DNA of 64,000 bases from Intrasporangiaceae bacterium URHB0013 (GTDB lineage Bacteria > Actinomycetota > Actinomycetes > Actinomycetales > Dermatophilaceae). The DNA lies in contig JIBA01000015.1 of the NCBI GenBank assembly GCA_000620545.1, positions 248,001 through 312,000 on the forward strand, read 5' to 3'. The translations under genes were made by a program, and so were the position numbers. The number at the start of each line of letters is the position of its first letter. The first letter of the stretch is position 1. Below are positions 9,780 to 18,178 of the stretch, one piece after another. A model generated the notes under the pieces. It did no database searches and was not told where the DNA came from. It saw only the letters and a list, made by a program, of their open reading frames with translations.

Positions 9780-9842
9780 TGCACTCCGTCAAGCCCCAGT
9801 CCACGACTTTCTGTTCGCGGCGGCTAGCGGGAGGTGGGTGCT

Positions 9843-9856
9843 ATGTTAGCGCTCAC
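9843..9856. promoter_or_regulatory. Operator O2, LacI-type
   Basis: ATGTTAGCGCTCAC is the inverted copy of O1, lying 30 bases upstream of the epimerase start, between its promoter and coding region. The two centres are 77 bases apart, compatible with one repressor controlling both divergent promoters or bridging them by a small loop. Confidence 0.72.
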
Positions 9857-9885
9857 TCGCTGGGAATCACCTCGCAGGAGCGCCG

Positions 9886-10884
9886 ATGTCCACCACCGTC
9901 CCCACGTCCGTCCACCTGGCCGCCGACGGCCTCCTGCTCGAGGTCCTCACCTCCGGCGCCGCCGTCCGTCGACTTGTCGTCACCGACGAAGACGGGGACA
10001 CCGACATCGTCCTCGGGCACGCGGACCCGATGACGTATGCGGTGAAGGGTGGCTACTTGGGTGCCACGATCGGACGCTTCGGCAACCGACTGTCCCGGGC
10101 ACGGTTCACCCTGGACGGGGCCGAGCACGCCGTGACCGCCAACGAGGGGGGCAATGCCCTGCACGGCGGCATCGACGGCTTCGACCGCCGCGACTGGACC
10201 ATCGAGGAGCAGGGCGGGTCCTACGTGCGCCTGGCGCTGCACAGCCCGGACGGTGACCAGGGATTCCCCGGCGCCCTCGACGTCACCGTGACCTACCGCG
10301 TCGAGCCGGGTCTCGTCCGCCTCGACTACACCGCCGCGACCGACGCCGACACCGTGGTCAACCTGACGAACCACACCTACTTCAACCTCGACGGCGAGGA
10401 CAGCGGCCCCATCGACGGGCACGAGCTGCGCCTGTCGGCCGACGCGTTCACGCCGACCGACTCCGAGCTGTTGCCGACGGGCGAGGTGCGGGACGTGAGT
10501 GGGACGGCCTTCGACCTGCGCCGGCCGACACTCCTGGGGCGGGCACTCGCGCGTGACGACGAGCAGCTCGCCTTCGGCAAGGGTCTCGACCACAACTTCG
10601 TCGTGGACGGGACGGGCCTGCGGCACGTCGCGACGCTGCGCGGCACGTCGGGACGCACCCTCGAGATCGAGAGTGACCAGCCCGGCGTACAGGTCTACAC
10701 CGGCGCCCACTTCGACGGCACGGTCGTTGGGAAATCCGGGACGGCATACCGCTCCAGGGCGGGAATCGCCTTGGAGACGCAAGGTTTTCCCGACGCGCCG
10801 AACCACCCACACTTCCCGTCGGCGCTGCTGCGCGTCGGCGAGGTCTACGCGAGCACGACGACCTGGCGACTGGCTCGGGACTGA
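9886..10884 (+). CDS. galM: Aldose 1-epimerase (mutarotase)
   Basis: Interconverts alpha and beta anomers of free aldoses in the cytoplasm. The 332-residue protein carries the family motifs NALHGG (catalytic His93), NHTYFNL (His163), DHNF, and ETQGFPDAPN with the catalytic-base Glu297. The start is preceded by CAGGAG. It is transcribed divergently from the arabinose operon and shares its operator pair, so its probable job is to supply the arabinose anomer required by AraA. Specificity beyond this is not visible. Confidence 0.94.
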   Translation: MSTTVPTSVHLAADGLLLEVLTSGAAVRRLVVTDEDGDTDIVLGHADPMTYAVKGGYLGATIGRFGNRLSRARFTLDGAEHAVTANEGGNALHGGIDGFDRRDWTIEEQGGSYVRLALHSPDGDQGFPGALDVTVTYRVEPGLVRLDYTAATDADTVVNLTNHTYFNLDGEDSGPIDGHELRLSADAFTPTDSELLPTGEVRDVSGTAFDLRRPTLLGRALARDDEQLAFGKGLDHNFVVDGTGLRHVATLRGTSGRTLEIESDQPGVQVYTGAHFDGTVVGKSGTAYRSRAGIALETQGFPDAPNHPHFPSALLRVGEVYASTTTWRLARD

Positions 10885-10899
10885 GCCGCCGTTCCTGAG

Positions 10900-11232
10900 T
10901 CAGCTCTGGTGACGGCGGAAGTGACCGCGGTCCTCGTGGAGCTCGGGATGGACGTCCTCGGGCAGCTCCTCACGCTCGGCACCCTCACCAGGCCGGGCGA
11001 CACCCCAGCCCTCGGCTGTGATGGTGTCGACCGGTGGGTTGCCGACGAGGTGCGAGCGCTCCGCCCCCTCCGGGTGGTCACGCCGCGCCTGCTCGGTGGC
11101 GTCACGGTGTGAGTTGACGGACTCGCTCCCGTCGCGTCCGCCGCGCGCGCGCCGGGGTCCGACGACCAGCAGGCCGATGACGAGGATCACCACGACCGCC
11201 AGCATGACGATGAGACCTACACGATCACCCAT
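10900..11232 (-). CDS. Small single-span membrane protein, paralogue 1
   Basis: Function not recognised. The 110-residue product starts MGDRVGLIVMLAVVVILVIG, one membrane span at residues 5-24. A basic stop-transfer RRARGGR and a hydrophilic tail containing LVGNPPVDT follow. The start has a GGAGGTG ribosome site. The next gene encodes a related protein with the same MGDRVGL start and the same LVGNPPVDT motif, so the pair arose by tandem duplication. The conserved tail motif is presumably cytoplasmic. Confidence 0.72.
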   Translation of the reverse strand: MGDRVGLIVMLAVVVILVIGLLVVGPRRARGGRDGSESVNSHRDATEQARRDHPEGAERSHLVGNPPVDTITAEGWGVARPGEGAEREELPEDVHPELHEDRGHFRRHQS

Positions 11233-11304
11233 GGCACCTCCAGGGTCCGCTGCGTACTCCTGACGGTACTCCGGTGGGCCGGGCTCGGACGCGAAAGGCG
11301 GAGG

Positions 11305-11625
11305 TCAGCGCTGGTCCGTGGGGTCCCCGTCACCGGACGACGAGCGCAGTGCGTCGCGGGCGTCGCTCGTGCGGCCCCCGGCCCCGGCGCCCGGCACGGC
11401 GGTGCCCTCGCCGGACGTCGAGACGGTGTCGACCGGCGGGTTGCCCACGAGCCGATCGGCGTCGGGCCTCGCGACCGGTCCCCCGGGTGCGGCCTCGACC
11501 TCCGGGTTCAGCGTCTCCTGCTCGGCGTCGCTGCCGGTGCGCCGCCGGGGTCTCATGACGAAGAGGATCCCTCCGAGCACGATCAGAACGGCCAGCATGA
11601 CGAGAAGTCCTACGCGGTCACCCAT
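11305..11625 (-). CDS. Small single-span membrane protein, paralogue 2
   Basis: Function not recognised. It encodes 106 residues from the ATG at 11625, which has GAGGGAG upstream and matches the start of its neighbour exactly (MGDRVGL). One membrane span (residues 5-23) is followed by RPRRR and an acidic, glycine-rich tail containing LVGNPPVDT. A longer reading upstream runs through the 16-bp repeats and is not supported. It is likely co-transcribed with paralogue 1. Confidence 0.7.
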   Translation of the reverse strand: MGDRVGLLVMLAVLIVLGGILFVMRPRRRTGSDAEQETLNPEVEAAPGGPVARPDADRLVGNPPVDTVSTSGEGTAVPGAGAGGRTSDARDALRSSSGDGDPTDQR

Positions 11626-11678
11626 GGGTCTCCCTCGGTCGGTGTCGGCAGGCGCGTACCCAGTCGGCGGGTCGTCGA

Positions 11679-11749
11679 CGCGGGCCCGAGCTGACGCGGG
11701 GCCGAGGTGACGCGGGGCCGAGCTGACGCCGGCCCGAGCTGACGCCGGC
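11679..11749. repeat. Tandem 16-bp repeat, four copies plus a partial
   Basis: The unit CGCGGGGCCGAGCTGA recurs at 11679, 11695, 11711 and 11727 with one to three substitutions, then a partial copy. It lies just upstream of the second small membrane protein gene. No coding function is supported; it may be a simple expansion or a protein-binding array. Confidence 0.8.
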
Positions 11750-11802
11750 ACGGCGAACCACGGCGCGGGCGTCCCGGCCAGCCCGTCGATCCCGGCGTTC
11801 GG

Positions 11803-11982
11803 TCAGCTCGACTCGCGTGCGGCGCGCGCGGCCGCAACCTTGGCGGCACGCTCGCGCTCGAGACGCGACACGGGGTCGTTGCCCTCGCCGAGCTGCGCCG
11901 GCCCGAAGATGGTCAGGGCCACCATGCGGAACCGGTAGCCGATGCGGTAGCCGATGGACAGGCCCTTGCTGGACTTCGACAC
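11803..11982 (-). CDS. 59-residue hypothetical protein
   Basis: Too short for most gene finders but well supported. A GTG start at 11982 has GAGAGG eight bases upstream. The product begins MSKSSKGLSIGYRIGYRFRM, contains TIFGPAQLGEGNDPV, and ends in a charged helix of Arg, Glu and Ala. Strong third-position GC bias supports coding. It is divergent from the MarR regulator and the palindrome at 12000-12015 lies just before it, so it is probably a member of that regulon. No function is known to me. Confidence 0.68.
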   Translation of the reverse strand: MSKSSKGLSIGYRIGYRFRMVALTIFGPAQLGEGNDPVSRLERERAAKVAAARAARESS

Positions 11983-11999
11983 GATGGGCGCCTCTCAAT

Positions 12000-12025
12000 A
12001 GTTAGTGCACTAACTGTTAGTGTAC
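12000..12025. promoter_or_regulatory. MarR-type operator
   Basis: A perfect 16-bp palindrome, AGTTAGTGCACTAACT (12000-12015), is followed at once by a second half-site-like GTTAGTGTAC. It sits between the divergent 59-residue gene and the MarR-family gene and is notably AT-rich for this genome. The expected binder is the adjacent regulator, giving autoregulation and control of the divergent gene. Confidence 0.78.
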
Positions 12026-12058
12026 AGGCAAAGCCACCGCACTCCGAGACAGGGCGAC

Positions 12059-12577
12059 ATGACGGCACACGACGCGATGACGGCGACCACCTCCGCGGCT
12101 CCCATCGGGGCACCCTCCGGCGCGACCACCGGGATGAGGTCGCCCGGTGACCTGCTGAAGCTCGACCAGCAGGTCTGCTTCGCCCTCGCGGTGGCTGCAC
12201 GCAACGTCATCGGGCTCTACCGCCCGGTGCTCGAGCCCCTCGGCCTCACCCATCCGCAGTACCTCGTCATGCTCGCGCTCTGGGAGGGTTCACCCCTGAC
12301 CGTCCGCGAGCTCGGCCAGCTGTTGAGCCTCGAGCCGGCCACGCTGTCCCCGCTGCTGAAGCGCCTCGAGGCGGCGGGTCTCGTCACGCGCGAGCGTCAC
12401 CCTGACGACGAGCGCGCCCTGGCCATCACCCTGACCGAGGACGGCCGGCGACTGCGCACCCAGGCCCTCGAGGTCCCGCCGCAGATCGTCGAGCGCCTCG
12501 GGATGCCCCTCGAGGACCTCGGTGCGCTGCGCGACGCGTTGACCCGCGTCATCGCCGCGGCGTCCCCGACCGCCTAG
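12059..12577 (+). CDS. MarR-family regulator, OhrR-like
   Basis: Winged-helix repressor of 172 residues. LDQQVCFAL places a cysteine (Cys40) where OhrR proteins carry the peroxide-sensing cysteine. LEPLGLTHPQYLVMLALWE and the LSLEPATLSPLLKRLE recognition region follow the OhrR pattern. An N-terminal Ala/Thr extension of about 30 residues is unusual. An earlier in-frame GTG at 12020 lies within the operator, so the ATG at 12059 is preferred. No ohr gene is adjacent; the natural target seems to be itself and the divergent small gene. Sensing of organic peroxides is inferred from Cys40. Confidence 0.88.
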   Translation: MTAHDAMTATTSAAPIGAPSGATTGMRSPGDLLKLDQQVCFALAVAARNVIGLYRPVLEPLGLTHPQYLVMLALWEGSPLTVRELGQLLSLEPATLSPLLKRLEAAGLVTRERHPDDERALAITLTEDGRRLRTQALEVPPQIVERLGMPLEDLGALRDALTRVIAAASPTA

Positions 12578-12601
12578 GGACCAGGCGCGCCGGACCCCGT
12601 C

Positions 12602-14323
12602 CTACCGGCTCTCGATGACCTCCTTGGCCTTGGCAACGGCGAAGCCCCAGCCCTGCGCGACCTTGGGCTTCGGTGGGATGGCCACCTCCTCCGCGTTCGT
12701 GATGACGTCGAGCAGCACCGGACCCTCGGCGGCGAGCGCCCACGAGACGGCGTCGTCGAGCTGGTCTGCCTCGGTGACCCGGCGGCTCTGCAGCCCCATG
12801 GCGGCCGCGACTGCCGCGAGGTCGGGATTGTCGAGCTCGGTCCCGAACTCGGGCAACCCACCCTGCTCCTGCTCGAGCTTGACCATGCCGAGCTGCCCGT
12901 TGTCGAAGACCACGACGACGACCGGCAGCCGGTAGGTCACGGCGGTGCGCAGGTCACCGAGCAGCATCATGAGTCCGCCGTCCCCTGCGAGGGCGACCAC
13001 GGGGCGGCTGCGGTCGAGGGCCTGCGCGCCCAGCGCCATCGGGAGGGCGTTGGCCATCGAGCCAAGGTTGTAGGAGCCGACGAGCCGGCGGGTGCCGCGC
13101 ATCGTCACGAACCGCGCGAGCCATGCGGTCGACATGCCGGTGTCGCTCGTGAAGATGGTCGTGTCGGGCGCGAGCCGGTCGACGGCAGCGGCAACGGCCT
13201 CGGGGCGGATGCGCTGGTCGGGGTTGTCGAGGACGGCACGCGCGCGCCCGAGCAGCGTCCGGTCATGCCCCGGGTCGAGCAGGGAGCGTTGCCCTTCCCG
13301 CCACGCGTCGTATGCCGTCACGGCCGCTTCGAGGTGCGCGCGGTCCGTGCGCCGCGCGAGGAGCGGGACGAGCTGGTCCAGCGTCGCTGCGGCGTCGCCG
13401 ACGAGGGCATGCTGCACGGGGGTGCGCCGGCCGACGTGCTCGCCTCGTGCGTCGAGCTGGATGACCGTCTTCCCGGTGGGGTACCAGTCGCGGTAGGGGA
13501 AGTCGGTGCCGACGAGGAAGAGCACCTCGCAGTCGTCCATGGCATACGCGGCCGCGGGGTTGCCGATGAGACCCGACTGGCCGACCTCGAAGGGGTTGTC
13601 CTGCTCCAGGCCCTCCTTCCCCTTGAGGGTCAGCACCATCGGGGCCGCGAGGACGTCGGCCAGATCGAGCACCTGCGAGCGGGCCCCACGCGCTCCACAG
13701 CCGACGAGCAGCGTCACCGGCAGGTCGTTCGCCAGTGCCGCGACGGCGGCCTCCACCTGGGCGGTGGGCGCCGGGGCCGGCACTCCCGTGGGTGCGAACG
13801 TCGCGGGCCGCACACCCTTGTCCAGCGCGAGGTCGCCGACGTCTCCTGGAAGAGTCAGCACCGCGACGCCACGCAGCGACTGCGCTGCGTTGACGGCCTG
13901 CTCGAGCAGGTAGGGCAGCTGTTCGGTCGACATCAGGGTCTGGGACCACACCGAGACGTCCGCGAAGAGAGCGTTGTTGTCGACCTCCTGGAAGAAGTCG
14001 GTGCCAATCTCGGGACCGGGCACCTGCCCGCAGATCGCGAGAACGGGCGCGTGCGACTTCTTCGCGTCGTAGAGACCGTTGAGCAGGTGGATCGAGCCCG
14101 GCCCGACCGTGCCCATGCACACCCCCACAGTGCCGGTCAGCTGCGCCTGTGCACTGACGGCGAAGGCCGCGACCTCCTCGTGGCGCACGCCCACCCACTC
14201 GATGCGCTCCTCCGTGCGGATCGCGTCGGTCAGCGGGTTGAGGGCGTCGCCGACGACGCCCCAGACCTGGGTCACGCCCATGTCGGCCAACGAGGTGATG
14301 ATGTGTTCGGCGACGGTGGTCAT
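12602..14323 (-). CDS. poxB: Pyruvate dehydrogenase (quinone), thiamine diphosphate enzyme
   Basis: Oxidatively decarboxylates pyruvate to acetate and CO2, passing electrons to membrane quinone. The 573 residues match the length of E. coli PoxB (572). The N-terminal domain has the catalytic-type glutamate in GVRHEEVAAFAA-like sequence (VRHEEVAAF). The middle FAD-binding domain has LVGCGAR, and the C-terminal thiamine-diphosphate motif is GDGG plus FDNGQLGMV. The ATG at 14323 is preceded by GGAAGGA. It converges on the MarR gene. Acetolactate synthase and glyoxylate carboligase are relatives, but PoxB-like motifs and length favour this call. Confidence 0.88.
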   Translation of the reverse strand: MTTVAEHIITSLADMGVTQVWGVVGDALNPLTDAIRTEERIEWVGVRHEEVAAFAVSAQAQLTGTVGVCMGTVGPGSIHLLNGLYDAKKSHAPVLAICGQVPGPEIGTDFFQEVDNNALFADVSVWSQTLMSTEQLPYLLEQAVNAAQSLRGVAVLTLPGDVGDLALDKGVRPATFAPTGVPAPAPTAQVEAAVAALANDLPVTLLVGCGARGARSQVLDLADVLAAPMVLTLKGKEGLEQDNPFEVGQSGLIGNPAAAYAMDDCEVLFLVGTDFPYRDWYPTGKTVIQLDARGEHVGRRTPVQHALVGDAAATLDQLVPLLARRTDRAHLEAAVTAYDAWREGQRSLLDPGHDRTLLGRARAVLDNPDQRIRPEAVAAAVDRLAPDTTIFTSDTGMSTAWLARFVTMRGTRRLVGSYNLGSMANALPMALGAQALDRSRPVVALAGDGGLMMLLGDLRTAVTYRLPVVVVVFDNGQLGMVKLEQEQGGLPEFGTELDNPDLAAVAAAMGLQSRRVTEADQLDDAVSWALAAEGPVLLDVITNAEEVAIPPKPKVAQGWGFAVAKAKEVIESR

Positions 14324-14438
14324 GTGCGGGTCCTTCCGTTGTGGCCGGCGTCGGACTGCACGGCCGATGGGGCGCCTCCGGGATCCCGGCGTCTGCGAGC
14401 GGGTCTCTGGCCGGCGCACACGCTCCAGCGACGCCCGC

Positions 14439-15053
14439 TCAGCCCTCGTCGGACGGCGGGTACGTGTGGCCGGACAGGAGCCGCGCCAGGTGCGCGGCGT
14501 TCGCCGCCAACGTCCGGGTCGTGCTCGCGACGCTGTCCGGGGTCGACTCGAGATCCTTGTAGTCCGTCCCGTGCATGGCCTCGCCGTTCCAGTAGGTGAC
14601 GCCACCGGCGGGAATCGTGAAACCGACGTCGTTGAGGGCCTGGAACGCGACCGCGCTGATGTGGTGCGCGCCGTCCTCGTTGCCGACGACGACGACGACC
14701 GCGACCTTCCCGTAGGTCAGCAGACGACCTGCCTCGTCCGTCTCCGACAGCTCCGCATCCAGGCGCTCGAGGACCCGCTGGCACACGCTGCTGTGCTGGC
14801 CCAGCCAGGTGGGCGTGGCGAGCACGAGGATGTCGCTGGCCATGACCTGCTCGCGGATCGAGGGCCATGCATCCCCGTCTCCCATGTCGAGCAGGACGCC
14901 CGGTCGCACGTCGTGGTCCACGACACGCACCATCGAGCCGGTCACGTCGTGCTCCGACAGGGCGTCGAGGACCTGCTGCGCGAGCAGCCCGGTGCTCGAG
15001 TCCGCCGGCGACGCGTTGAGCGTGCAGTTGAGGGCGAGCGCGGTCAGTGGCAT
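14439..15053 (-). CDS. Flavodoxin-like NAD(P)H-dependent FMN reductase
   Basis: A 204-residue flavoprotein of the NADPH-dependent FMN reductase type. The start PLTALALNCTLNASP corresponds to the first beta strand and phosphate loop. ATPTWLGQHSS is the ribityl/isoalloxazine region, and VVVGNEDGAHH a later flavin contact. The ATG at 15053 has GAGAGGTG upstream. It lies behind poxB and is divergent from the zinc dehydrogenase. Its electron acceptor is not evident; quinones or nitro-compounds are usual for the family. Confidence 0.83.
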   Translation of the reverse strand: MPLTALALNCTLNASPADSSTGLLAQQVLDALSEHDVTGSMVRVVDHDVRPGVLLDMGDGDAWPSIREQVMASDILVLATPTWLGQHSSVCQRVLERLDAELSETDEAGRLLTYGKVAVVVVVGNEDGAHHISAVAFQALNDVGFTIPAGGVTYWNGEAMHGTDYKDLESTPDSVASTTRTLAANAAHLARLLSGHTYPPSDEG

Positions 15054-15174
15054 GGGGCACCTCTCGGGGTCGAGGATCCGGGACTCGCATGGCACGTACC
15101 CGGAAGCCGCGCACCGCTGCGGGCACCCGCATCCTCACGTTTTTCGCGTGACGGGGCTGGGTACGAGCCGACGT

Positions 15175-16356
15175 ATGAAGGCCTTGACCTGGCACGGCAT
15201 CGAGGACGTCCGGGTGACCGAGGTGCCCGATCCCGTCATCACCCACACCACCGACGCGATCGTGCGCGTCACCTCGACGGCCATCTGCGGCTCGGACCTG
15301 CATCTCTACCGGGTGCTCGCCCCCTACCTGCAGCCGGGCGACGTGCTCGGCCACGAGTTCATGGGCATCGTCGAGGAGGTCGGCTCGGATGTCGCCACGC
15401 TCGCCGTCGGTGACCGCGTCGTCGTGCCCTTCAACATCTCCTGCGGACGCTGCTGGATGTGTCAGCGCGGACTCTTCGCTCAGTGCGAGACGACCCAGAA
15501 CACGGAGACGGGCAAGGGCGCCAGCCTCTTCGGCTACACCAGCCTCTACGGCTCCGTGCCGGGCGGGCAGGCCGAGTACGTCCGCGTGCCCCACGCCGAC
15601 TTCGGTCCCATCGTCATCCCGGAGGACCACCCGGACGAGCGATACCTCTACCTCTCCGACATCCTCCCGACCGCCTGGCAGGCGGTGGACTACGCCGGCG
15701 TCAACGGCAACGACACGCTGGCCGTCCTCGGCCTGGGGCCCGTGGGGCAGCTCGCCGTCCGCTCGGCCGTGCACCGCGGTGTGGGCCGGGTGATCGGCGT
15801 GGACCTCGTCCCCGACCGCATCGAGCTGGCTCGCGCACACGGAGCCGAGGTGGTCGACGCGTCCGACACCGACGTGGCGCAGGCTCTGATCGACCTGACG
15901 GAGGGGCGGGGCCCCGATGCAGTCATCGATGCGGTTGGCATGGAGGCGCACGGGAACCCCTTGTCCGAGAAGGTGATCGGGGCAGCGAGCCGACTCCCGA
16001 AGCCGGTCGCACGAGGTGCCGTCGAGCGCTTCGGCATCGACCGGCTGGCGGCCCTGCACACAGCCGTGGCGGCCGTGCGTCGCGGCGGCACCCTGTCGAT
16101 CAGCGGTGTCTACGGAGGGTCGGCCGACCCGATGCCGATGATGGATCTCTTCGACAAGGGGCTGACGATCCGGATGGGTCAGTGCCACGTGCGTCGCTGG
16201 AGCGACGAGCTGCTCGACATCGTCCGCACCGATGACGACGTGCTGGGGCTCGAGGGTCTCGCCACGCACCACGCCGGTCTCGACGAGGCCCCCGACCTCT
16301 ACCGCGTCTTCCAGGCGAAGCAGGACGAGTGCCTCAAGGTCGTGCTCCGGCCCTGA
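15175..16356 (+). CDS. Zinc-dependent dehydrogenase, formaldehyde dehydrogenase-like
   Basis: A 393-residue medium-chain dehydrogenase. CGSDLHLY and GHEFMG hold the catalytic zinc ligands. The structural zinc cysteines are in CGRCWMCQRGLFAQC. The Rossmann motif is GLGPVGQLAV. The insertion RYLYLSDILPTAWQAV and overall length follow the glutathione-independent formaldehyde dehydrogenase subgroup. The ATG at 15175 reads MKALTWHGIEDVRV, the standard start for the group; its ribosome site is weak. The usual physiological role is oxidation of aldehydes or alcohols with NAD. Confidence 0.88.
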   Translation: MKALTWHGIEDVRVTEVPDPVITHTTDAIVRVTSTAICGSDLHLYRVLAPYLQPGDVLGHEFMGIVEEVGSDVATLAVGDRVVVPFNISCGRCWMCQRGLFAQCETTQNTETGKGASLFGYTSLYGSVPGGQAEYVRVPHADFGPIVIPEDHPDERYLYLSDILPTAWQAVDYAGVNGNDTLAVLGLGPVGQLAVRSAVHRGVGRVIGVDLVPDRIELARAHGAEVVDASDTDVAQALIDLTEGRGPDAVIDAVGMEAHGNPLSEKVIGAASRLPKPVARGAVERFGIDRLAALHTAVAAVRRGGTLSISGVYGGSADPMPMMDLFDKGLTIRMGQCHVRRWSDELLDIVRTDDDVLGLEGLATHHAGLDEAPDLYRVFQAKQDECLKVVLRP

Positions 16357-16411
16357 GTCCCGGGCGGCCCGGGGCCGGGCGCCGTCCGGGCGTGACCGAG
16401 CCGGGCACGCC

Positions 16412-17053
16412 TCAGCCGATGAGCTCCCGGACGACGGACAGGTCGGCCACGAGCGCGGCCAGGTCCTCGTCGCGCTGACGCGATCGCAGCACGGCTGACG
16501 GGTGGGCCGTCGCCACCAGCCAGACCGGCGGCCGCCGGAGCGCGAAGCGGTCCGCCGGCCACTCGAGACGTCGGCCCCGTTGGGCCCCGACCCGGAAGCT
16601 CGGCCCGAGGATGGCCTTCCCCGCCGTCGCGCCCAGGACGACGACACCGGTGGGCGCGACCGCCTCGAGCTCACCGAGCAACCAGGGCTCGCACGCGGCG
16701 ACGTGCCAGGTGGACGGGGTCTTGTGGATCCGCTTCCCGGCACCGCGCTCGTGCCGGAAGTGCTTGACGACGTTGGTGCGGTAGGCCGGCACCTCGGCGA
16801 GCCCGGACGCCGCCAACGCCTCGTCGAGGAGCCGACCCGCCGGGCCCACGAAAGGCCGCCCCTCGCCGTCCTCCCGGTCGCCGGGTTGCTCGCCGAGAAG
16901 CATCAGGGCGGCACCGGACGGGCCGTCGCCCATGACCGCGTGCGTCGCGTCCCGGTAGAGCTCGCACCCGCGGCAGTCCTGCACCGCTGCGTGCAGGCTG
17001 GGCACCGTCGGATGCGGCGGGACCCACGCCTGCGCCCCGTCGCCCTCGTGCAC
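16412..17053 (-). CDS. udgX: Uracil-DNA glycosylase superfamily, UdgX type
   Basis: Binds and excises uracil in DNA. The UdgX subgroup is known to become covalently attached to the abasic site through a histidine. The 213 residues show GEQPGDREDGEGRPFVGPAG (54-73) as the active-site A motif. RTNVVKHFRHE precedes the UdgX-specific loop GKRIHKTP with the candidate covalent His110, and TAHPSAVLR is motif B. Cys27 and Cys30 form the first Fe-S pair and Cys121 a third ligand. The usual fourth position, about 18 residues on, is Val139, so the cluster would be incomplete. It starts at GTG 17053, 11 bases after the SDR gene. Confidence 0.9.
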   Translation of the reverse strand: MHEGDGAQAWVPPHPTVPSLHAAVQDCRGCELYRDATHAVMGDGPSGAALMLLGEQPGDREDGEGRPFVGPAGRLLDEALAASGLAEVPAYRTNVVKHFRHERGAGKRIHKTPSTWHVAACEPWLLGELEAVAPTGVVVLGATAGKAILGPSFRVGAQRGRRLEWPADRFALRRPPVWLVATAHPSAVLRSRQRDEDLAALVADLSVVRELIG

Positions 17054-17064
17054 CCGCGATCCGG

Positions 17065-17967
17065 TCAGAACACCGCACCCCCGCCCGTGACGCCGAGGAC
17101 GGTGCCCGAGACGTAGCTCGCGTCCGCCGGGGAGGCGAGGAAGACGTATGCCGGAGCAACCTCACCGGGCTGGCCGGCTCGCCCCAAGGGGGTGTCCGCA
17201 CCGAACGTCTCGATCTTCTTGCTCTCCCGCGTCGCCGGCTGGAGTGGCGTCCAGATCGGACCGGGAGCGACGGCGTTCACGCGGATCCCCCTGGGCCCCA
17301 GGGAGGCCGCGAGGTTGACCGTGAGGTTGTTGAGCGCCGCCTTGGTCGCGGCGTAGTCGAGCAGGGCCGGTGACGGGTCGTAGGCCTGGATCGAGGTGGT
17401 GTTGATGATCGCCGAGCCGGGCTGGAGGTACGGCAGCGCCGCCTGGCACAACCAGATCACGGCGTGCAGGTTGGTGCGCATGACGCGCTCGACGTGTTCC
17501 GGCTGGAGCCCCTCGAGCCCCTCGGGCCCGCGGTCCCAGTGGTATCCGGCGTTGTTGACGAGGATGTCGAGTCCGTCCAGACCGCGCACCGCGTCCGCGA
17601 CGACCTGCATGCACGCCTGACGCTCGACCAGGTCCCCCGGCACGAGCACGCCTGTCACGCCGGCCTTCTCGACCCACGCGAGCGTGTCCTCCGCGTCGGA
17701 CTGCTCACTCGGTAGGTAGCTGATGGCGACGCCTGCCCCCTCGCGGGCGTAGGCGATGGCAACGGCCCGTCCGATTCCCGAGTCCCCTCCGGTGATGAGC
17801 GCTCGCAGGCCCTTGAGCTTGCCGTGCCCGACATAGGTCTCCTCCCCGTGGTCCGGCACGGGGTCCATCCTGCTCGTCAGGCCCGGCGGCTCCTGCTGCT
17901 GGGCGGGAAACCCGCCCTGGTCGTCATGGCGCACCATGCTTTCGGCGCGGTCGGCAATCTCGGACAC
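17065..17967 (-). CDS. Short-chain dehydrogenase/reductase, general-stress type
   Basis: A 300-residue SDR of the YhdF/YdaD-like group. An N-terminal extension with FPAQQQEPPG precedes the Rossmann fold. TGGDSGIGRA (about 59-68) binds NAD(P), NNAG is present, and the catalytic triad is Ser (TTSIQAY) with YAATK. A GTG start has GGAGGG upstream. Family members elsewhere are induced by osmotic and general stress. The closeness to UdgX and a SigB/F-like gene fits a stress regulon but does not prove it. Confidence 0.88.
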   Translation of the reverse strand: MSEIADRAESMVRHDDQGGFPAQQQEPPGLTSRMDPVPDHGEETYVGHGKLKGLRALITGGDSGIGRAVAIAYAREGAGVAISYLPSEQSDAEDTLAWVEKAGVTGVLVPGDLVERQACMQVVADAVRGLDGLDILVNNAGYHWDRGPEGLEGLQPEHVERVMRTNLHAVIWLCQAALPYLQPGSAIINTTSIQAYDPSPALLDYAATKAALNNLTVNLAASLGPRGIRVNAVAPGPIWTPLQPATRESKKIETFGADTPLGRAGQPGEVAPAYVFLASPADASYVSGTVLGVTGGGAVF

Positions 17968-18178
17968 GGCTCATCCCTCCATCCGTGGCGGTCGTCCCAC
18001 CTTCCCTACCCATTCGGCTGCCGGGAGGACGGGATCGGCGACCCACGCGCCACCACCACCGTGCACCGATTTCGGTGGCCGGTCGTCGTTGCGCCACCGG
18101 CTCCGGCGTGACAAGGTCGGAGCGTCTGAGCGGTCCAACTACAGCGCCGACTCCGTCACCGCACTCCGGAGATGAGTC

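Noticed and set aside
11679-11749. CRISPR or integration site
   Set aside because: Tandem units without spacers, no integrase or tRNA nearby.
14320-16743. 807-codon open frame on the minus strand opposite the zinc dehydrogenase
   Set aside because: Crosses several real genes, has low-complexity composition and no motif.
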